Assembly: GCA_009823505.1 (NCBI GenBank)
Contig: VZQC01010551.1
Span: forward strand, 1,543,893 to 1,607,892
DNA length: 64,000 nucleotides
Source: Rhizomys pruinosus
Lineage: Eukaryota; Chordata; Mammalia; Rodentia; Spalacidae
Reading direction: 5' to 3'
In this document: in pieces, positions 58,641 to 64,000 of the stretch
Numbering within the stretch: the first letter of the stretch is position 1
How the letters are laid out: each line of letters opens with the position of its first letter
Position numbers and translations under genes: made by a program
Notes under the pieces: model-generated
Told to the model about the DNA's origin: nothing
The model's input: only the letters and a program-made list of their open reading frames with translations
Databases searched by the model: none

Positions 58641-59000
58641 GAGATGGTCCTCACCAACGCAGCTGGCCAACCCCCGCATCCCATGTCAATCAGAATAATA
58701 CCCATTAGAATGGTGGCAGAAGGTGGCACACGTATATTCAATCCTCAACATCACGGTTCTTTAAGAAAGCACAAGGACTTTTGTTTCAAAAGTTATTTAT
58801 GATATTAATGTTTAAAGTAAACCATTTAATTATACTTACCTCCACTGGGAAGAAAATAATTTAAAAAAGATTAAATGTAAGTGTTCTCATTGGCACTGAA
58901 TGTAAAATGGAAATGACCCTCTTCCTGGGGAGGACTCCTGCTTCCTTGAGGGCAAGCTTAGGTACTTCAAAGCTTTCTAAGAAACAACGGCAGCTATTTA
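58641..59000. other. Upstream Fgl2 flank, single copy
   Basis: No repeat recognised. Could carry distal promoter elements. Confidence 0.4.
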
Positions 59001-59300
59001 ATTAAAAAAAAATATTTTATTGAAGTTTTGTGCATTTCCTACATCACTTCTCAGTCCAATCCAGACTCGTTTCCCCCTCCATGCCCCCCGCCCCTCCCAA
59101 GTTCATGCAATCTGCCATACATGTTCTGTTTCCCCTTCTGAGTCTTTTCAAAGTTTTTCAAAGCAGAGGATTTTTTTTTGGGGGGGGGGGCTTCACTGCT
59201 TCAGTCGGTTCCCTGTCCCAGTTCTATTGTTGTTGTTGCTCCCTCTAATCCATATTGTTTCAACATATGCATATATAAAATGGGCTTCCACCACATCTGT
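59001..59300 (-). mobile_element. L1 3' end, 5'-truncated
   Basis: AAAAAATATTTTATTGAAGTTTTG (minus-strand poly(A) signal side), the C-rich tract, and TTGTTGTTGTTGCTCCCTC then CATATTGTTTCAACATATGC, colinear with 15045-15300. A G-run (59168-59190) may be polymorphic. Confidence 0.8.
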
Positions 59301-59924
59301 TTGTAAAAGGGGAAAACACTGGCAGAGAAAAATATTGTTGCTTTTTTTCTCTCTTCTGATGTGTAGTGTATGTAGTTATGCTTAAAAAGCTGAATGGTGC
59401 AGGAGTAATATAGAAAACCCAAAGAGAAACCCTTCATTCCTAGGGAAGGTTTTCCAAGAAAGGTTTCTAAGGCCTTTACAGGTTAAAAAAGAAAAGGCTG
59501 AATGGCGTCTGTCATCTTTGGAATTGCTCTGTCATCTCTGGAGGCTCCCTGCCTTCCCCTCCCTCCCTCCAGTGGGTTTCCTTGCTCTCTTTCCCTGGAA
59601 GCCTGGCAGCCGGTCTCTGCTCCCTGCCTCTGTGCTGGGATCCCCACCTGTCCCCAGGCATTTGGCACTTCAGCCTGTCCAAAGCCTGGCAGTACTCATG
59701 GCAGTAGTTTTCAAATTCTTCTGCTTAGAAGCTGAGGATAGGAAAGCAGAACTACTTGAGTTAGGGAAACCTCCTTTATTAATTTTGCATATTGACATCT
59801 CATAAGATTTCTTACTAAAAAGGATTTTATCCCTTAAAAACTTATTCCAACATAACCGACATAGATGAAAATCCATTTTTTATTTGTAGTAATTGAGGCA
59901 TTCTTCTTTTCTTTCAAATACTTT
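59301..59924. other. Single-copy sequence, no gene seen
   Basis: No coding similarity. May include residual L1 sequence at its left end. Confidence 0.4.
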
Positions 59925-60110
59925 TTTTATGGGTATGAATGCATTGCCTGCATCTTCATAAATGCAGTGCCCACAGAAGTCAGAAGAGAATGTCCAATCT
60001 CCTAGAACTGGAGTTATGGACAGTTGTTAGCCACTATGTGGGTGCTGGGATTCGAACCTGGGTCCTCTGCAAGAGTAGTCAGTGCTCTTGACCACCAAGC
60101 AATCTTTTAA
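59925..60110 (-). mobile_element. B2/B3 SINE, old
   Basis: TTTTTTATGGGTATGAATGC and AACCTGGGTCCTCTGCAAG. The head end is degraded (CCACCAAGCAATC). Confidence 0.88.
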
Positions 60111-60111
60111 A

Positions 60112-60243
60112 AGCCTCTTTTCTTCTTTCTTTCTTTCTCTCTTTCTCTCTTTCTCTCTTTCTCCCTCCCTCTTTCCCTTTTTCCCTCCCTCTCTCCCTCT
60201 TTCTTTCCTTCCTTCCTTCCTTCCTTTCTTCTTTCTTTCTTTC

Positions 60244-60307
<64 letters not shown>
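60112..60307. repeat. (TTTC)n microsatellite
   Basis: About 190 bp of CTTT with CCTT/CTCT interruptions in the first half and pure TTTC units at the end. Confidence 0.97.
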
Positions 60308-60309
60308 AA

Positions 60310-60430
60310 GGTCCCAGGTAGCCCAGGCTGGCCTTGGATTTTCTATATAGCCTAGGATGACCTTGAACTCCGGATCTTCCTGCCTCCACCTCCCAAGTAC
60401 TGTTGCAGGTTTAAGCCAGTGCGCCAGCTT
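60310..60430 (-). mobile_element. B1 SINE, old
   Basis: AGGTAGCCCAGGCTGGCCTTG and CCTGCCTCCACCTCCCAAGTACTG in reverse. The end is CCAGTGCGCCAGC. Confidence 0.75.
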
Positions 60431-61063
60431 TCCTATCTCTCCAGCCTGATTCCAACTTTTCTCTACAACCTCTTCCTTCCAGCCACACCACTGTGTTCAC
60501 ATTCTCAGAATGGGACAGGCTCACCTTCTGCTTCTGGAACTGAGTTGACTGACGCCTGAATACTCAGGTGTCTGGGGTGCCAGCCCTGGATCCACCACTG
60601 CTATTGGATATAAAGATCATTATATCTTTATATAATGCTCTGCCCTGACTCCTGTTATACTGCAGGACAGATTTAGATATTCTCCCCTTGCCAAGGAATC
60701 AACATTACACAGACTTTAAATTCTCTGGAGAAAAATGCAGCATATAAACACATTTGTCAAACATGTCCTTTACACTTCATGGTCCTTCTCACCTTAAAAA
60801 AAACAACAACGAAAAAAAACTGTCTCTTCATTCCATTCACTATATTCAAACCAATTTTAAACAAAATGTTTAACTGCCCTTGAAATTATCTCATTTCATT
60901 TCACTCTCCTGGTCCGCTTTCAAGCTATGACACTGCCTTGTTGCAAGAGAGGAAGTAAATGATTTGAAAAAAAAAAAGACAGATAATAACATAGATAAAA
61001 CTATTTTGTAAAATGGAATTATATGGGATTAGATTTTCTCACATTGTTAACAAGCTAGATTAT
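60431..61063. other. Single-copy sequence, no gene seen
   Basis: No recognisable exon. Confidence 0.45.
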
Positions 61064-61076
61064 AAATTGGCATGTT

Positions 61077-61298
61077 GACTGCTCTTGCAGGGGACCCGGG
61101 TTCGATCCCCAGCACCCACATGGCGGCTGAGAACCATCTGTAACTCCAATTCCAGGAGAACTCCAGTTCCAGGGGAATCTGAGACCCTCTTCTGACCTCC
61201 GCGGCATTGCGCGACACGGGTGCACAAACCTACATGCAGACAGTACATTCATACACATACAAAATAAATAAAATTTTAAAAAAATTTTAAAATTAAAA
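61077..61298 (+). mobile_element. B2 SINE, 5'-truncated, with internal duplication
   Basis: Lacks the first about 35 bases and begins GACTGCTCTTGCAGGGGACC. Flanked by AAATTGGCATGTT direct repeats (61064-61076 and 61299-61311). 5' truncation with target-site duplication is unusual for a short SINE. Confidence 0.95.
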
Positions 61299-61311
61299 AA
61301 AATTGGCATGT

Positions 61312-61851
61312 TTGTCACTTAAGAATTTATTCTTATCACTGGGTGTTCAACACTATGCTAGAAATGTATAATCCCTTACTCATCTATCATGCTCTCATGA
61401 TGTCCTGTCTACATGCAAGACACTCACTTGGGTACCTGGGCTACACTAATAAAATCAGAACAAACACCTTTCCCTTCTGAGATAAGGGCGCAGAAGGCTC
61501 CTGTTTCCCTTATGTTGGACTTTGTAATGAAATCCTAAGCACTTTTAAAACTTTCTGTGACAGAAGTGCAGCTCGGATTCTTGAAATGGACTCTTTGTTC
61601 ATCTGTTTGAAACAAGGATGTGCTTTCCAGGCACTGCTGCTGATTTTCAGCCCTGAACATTCCACTTAGTCAAGGCCTGATGGCATAGCTCTACCTAAGG
61701 GGCTCAGGGGCCTTTGGAAACTGGCTCCTGGACCTTCAGGAGCCACTGAAAAGCTTTTCCTAAGGAAAAGTAGAAAGCTGCTTTACTCATCAGTCTCATT
61801 GGCTCTGATATGTGATCATCAAGGTTTCAACTTCAAAAACTCATTGGTTGC
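61312..61851. other. Single-copy sequence, no gene seen
   Basis: No recognised gene. Confidence 0.45.
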
Positions 61852-61972
61852 TAGCTGGGTGTGGTGACTTTCACTTCTAATCTCAGCACTGAAGGGGCTG
61901 AGGCAGGAAGGTCACGCATTCAGGGCCAGCCTGAGCTGCAGAGAAACACTCTTTCTCAAAATATAAATAAAT
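61852..61972 (+). mobile_element. B1 SINE, old
   Basis: GCTGGGTGTGGTGACTTTCAC, GGCTGAGGCAGGAAGGTCACG and an AAATAAAT tail. Confidence 0.8.
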
Positions 61973-62084
61973 CATTGGTCCCTGGTGACAAGGCAGGCAC
62001 TAAGGGACTGCCACACAGATGAGGCAGAGTCCGCCCGTCTGTGACACTGCTGTGCAGATGCTTTCACACAGCAGGGTCTCCCTG

Positions 62085-62235
62085 CGTCCCCCACCTCTGT
62101 GACTACCATCTGCACTTGCAGTTGAGCACAAAAGAGATTCAAGCTCTGACTCGAGAGTTTTGAAGAGACAGAGCTGGAATTTGAACCTGGACATGATGCC
62201 AAAGTCCCCGTCTTCTGTTCCACACTGCCACACAG
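62085..62235 (+). mobile_element. MIR SINE
   Basis: GACAGAGCTGGAATTTGAACCTGGAC is a clear MIR block; flanks are degenerate. Confidence 0.7.
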
Positions 62236-62689
62236 AGACAGAGATCCACTGGAGAGATAGGCTGGAACCTTGTTGAGGATAGTCTGATGCTTAACTCAGT
62301 GCCTGTAGCAGTTTGAAATGACAGGAATTCCTTATGAGCAAGGAAATCAATGTCCCTCTATCCCCTGTAAGATTATTTTTAGGAAGAATCTTCTGCTAGA
62401 AACCAGTAAGAAGTGGTGTTTTAAAGAGAGGGGTTAGTGTCGCATCAGGTGGTAAGTAGTGAATTGGTGAGGCGGCAGAAGGGTAGGGAAAGGGGAGGCA
62501 AATGCTGTTGCCAAGGAGTGACAGAAGTCAGAGGCTCCTCCGATAAGCAAGGAGAAATGGTGATGGGTGCTTTGAAGGAGAACTCCGAATAGGGTTCCAG
62601 CTGCACCTAAGTAATGTCAAGGCAGTGATGGTAGAGGGGGGACACAGGCAGGAGAGTGCAGTAATAGTAGTGTTTCTATTTTCAATAGA
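62236..62689. other. Single-copy sequence, no gene seen
   Basis: No repeat or exon recognised. Confidence 0.4.
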
Positions 62690-62855
62690 TTGATTTTTTT
62701 TTTTTTTTGTCTTTTTGAGACAGGGTCTCCCTTTAGTCCCAGCTGGCCTGGAGCTCACTATGTAGACAAGGCTGGCCTTGTCCACATCACAGAGATCTGC
62801 CTGCCTCTGCCTCCCGAGTGCTGGGATTAAAGGTGTGTGCCACCATGTCTGGCTC
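62690..62855 (-). mobile_element. B1 SINE
   Basis: T-run, TCTTTTTGAGACAGGGTCTC to GCCACCATGTCTGGC, with a small GTCCACATC insertion. Flanked by AATAGATTGATTTTT and AATACATTGATTTTTA, a near-perfect target-site duplication. Confidence 0.95.
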
Positions 62856-63307
62856 AATACATTGATTTTTAGGTAGAATTGATTTCGCTAAGTAGAAAGA
62901 GCTAACAAGTATTTGGACATCTAGGCATGAAAATCAGCTCAGAGTAGATGTGGATATCTAGCCAAGCCTAAAGGCACCAATGAGATTGTCAAAGAAACAG
63001 GTTGAAAATGACAAGAGTACAGTGTCCTGAAGACCAGGAGGGAGTGTCAGAAGAAACGCTGGAAGAGCTAACTCCCAGCACCCCATCACCTCACTGCAAG
63101 GCCGTTCTGGACGGCCACACCTAGCCTGCCCCGCTCCTTCAGACACCTTCAGATTTCCCACCACAGCAAAGCTGCCCTCAGCCCACCCTACGTTTCATAC
63201 TCCTACAAGGGCTTTTCACATCTATAAAAATTCTTTAACAGAATACTTGATGAGCTTTGAAAGTGGCCATATTTGATTCTATCCATCAGCTATATAAGAA
63301 AATTACA
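62856..63307. other. Single-copy sequence, no gene seen
   Basis: No recognised exon. Confidence 0.45.
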
Positions 63308-63530
63308 AGGCTGGAGAGATGGCTCAGTGATTAAGAGCACCAGCTGCTCTTGCAGAGGACTTGGGTTCAATTCCCAACACCCACATGACAGCTAACAACT
63401 GTCCATAACTCCAGTTCCAGTGGATCTGATGCCTCTTCTGACCTCCATGGGTGTTGCATGACATGAGTGCGCCTGCACACATGCAGGCAATGCACTCACA
63501 CACTTAAAATAAAATAAAAAATTTAAAAAG
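63308..63530 (+). mobile_element. B2/B3 SINE
   Basis: AAGGCTGGAGAGATGGCTCAG head, AAATAAAATAAAAAATTT tail. Lacks the internal duplication. Confidence 0.92.
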
Positions 63531-63534
63531 GAAA

Positions 63535-64000
63535 TAAGATGCTTCTCAGCCACCGGTGAGGAAGTAAAGATGGCAGGGGCTGGAGAGATGGCCTAGCGGT
63601 TAAGAGCGCCGACCGCTCTTACAGAGGACCCGGGTTCGATCCCCAGCGCCCACATGGCGGCTGAGAACCGTCTGAAGCTCCAATTCCAGGAGAACTCCAG
63701 TTCCAGGGGAATCCGAGACCCTCTTCTGACCTCCGCGGTGTTGCACGACATGGGTGCACAGACTTGCATGCAGACAGTACATTCATACACATACAGAAAT
63801 AAATAAAATTAAAAAAAAAAAGATGGCTGAGAAGCATCTTAAAAAGTGTTCAACATCATTAATAATTAAGGAAATACAAATTAAAACCACTGTAAGATAT
63901 CATCTCACTCCAATAAGGCTGGCTAGGATGAAGAAAACAAATGATACCAAATGCTGGCAAGGGTGTGGGGAAAGGGGAACACTCATCCACTGCTGGTGGG
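63535..64000 (+). mobile_element. L1 ORF2 C-terminal part, split by a B2
   Basis: AGATGGCTGAGAAGCATCTT, ATTAAGGAAATACAAATTAAAACC and TCATCCACTGCTGGTGGG are the L1 ORF2 C-terminal region on the plus strand. The B2 at 63576-63822 interrupts it, with an AAGATGGC repeat on both sides. Continues beyond the window. Confidence 0.88.
63576..63822 (+). mobile_element. Young B2 SINE with internal duplication
   Basis: GGGGCTGGAGAGATGGCCTAG head, CpG-rich (AGAGCGCCGACCGCTC). The tail is AAATAAATAAAATTAAAAAAAAAA. Confidence 0.96.

Overview
This is a repeat-dense mammalian nuclear window from a muroid rodent. Tens of B1, B2/B3, B4 and ID SINEs lie on both strands, with rodent MT- and ORR1-like MaLR LTR elements, rodent L1 fragments, and older MIR, L2 and L1M relics. 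The B1 and B2 copies do not match the mouse or rat consensus as I remember it: many B1s end in AAAAAGACC plus poly(A), and young B2s carry a short internal duplication. A non-murine muroid is likely; a spalacid-type animal is only a guess.

Two protein-coding genes can be supported. Ccdc146 runs on the plus strand and contributes one exon (10187-10434) with the start codon, an enlarged acidic tract and a conserved segment ending at a splice donor. I found no further Ccdc146 exon to the end of the window, so almost all the rest is its intron, as expected from the mammalian arrangement in which FGL2 is nested in an early CCDC146 intron. Fgl2 lies on the minus strand (coding 55182-58501, two exons, 433 codons) with a complete fibrinogen-related domain, a proximal promoter carrying GC-box, GAS and AP-1 motifs, and a probable 2.9-kb 3' UTR. 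The serine implicated in its prothrombinase activity is asparagine here.

Region by region: 1-10 kb holds an old L1 relic, SINEs, an ERV LTR and an L1 3' end. 10.2 kb is the Ccdc146 exon. 11-15 kb has ERV material, including a relic with a tRNA-Gln primer site and a nested opposite-strand LTR. 15-18.3 kb is L1. 19.7-24 kb holds MaLR LTRs and a MaLR provirus (minus strand) whose 5' LTR was hit by an Rps24 retrocopy. 26-33.2 kb is a long decayed L1 with ORF1 and ORF2. 33-45 kb is SINE-rich intron. 45.3-47.9 kb holds MaLR elements, one with an inverted 5' LTR and an open internal frame. 48-52 kb is mostly old single-copy sequence with an L2. 52.3-58.6 kb is Fgl2. 59-64 kb is SINE- and microsatellite-rich intergenic or intronic DNA ending in a plus-strand L1.

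The most unusual object is the Rps24 retrocopy at 22756-23590. It has the hallmarks of a twin-primed, 5'-inverted L1-mediated insertion, and an 11-codon stretch of Rps24 has expanded inside it into 11 perfectly phased 33-bp repeats.
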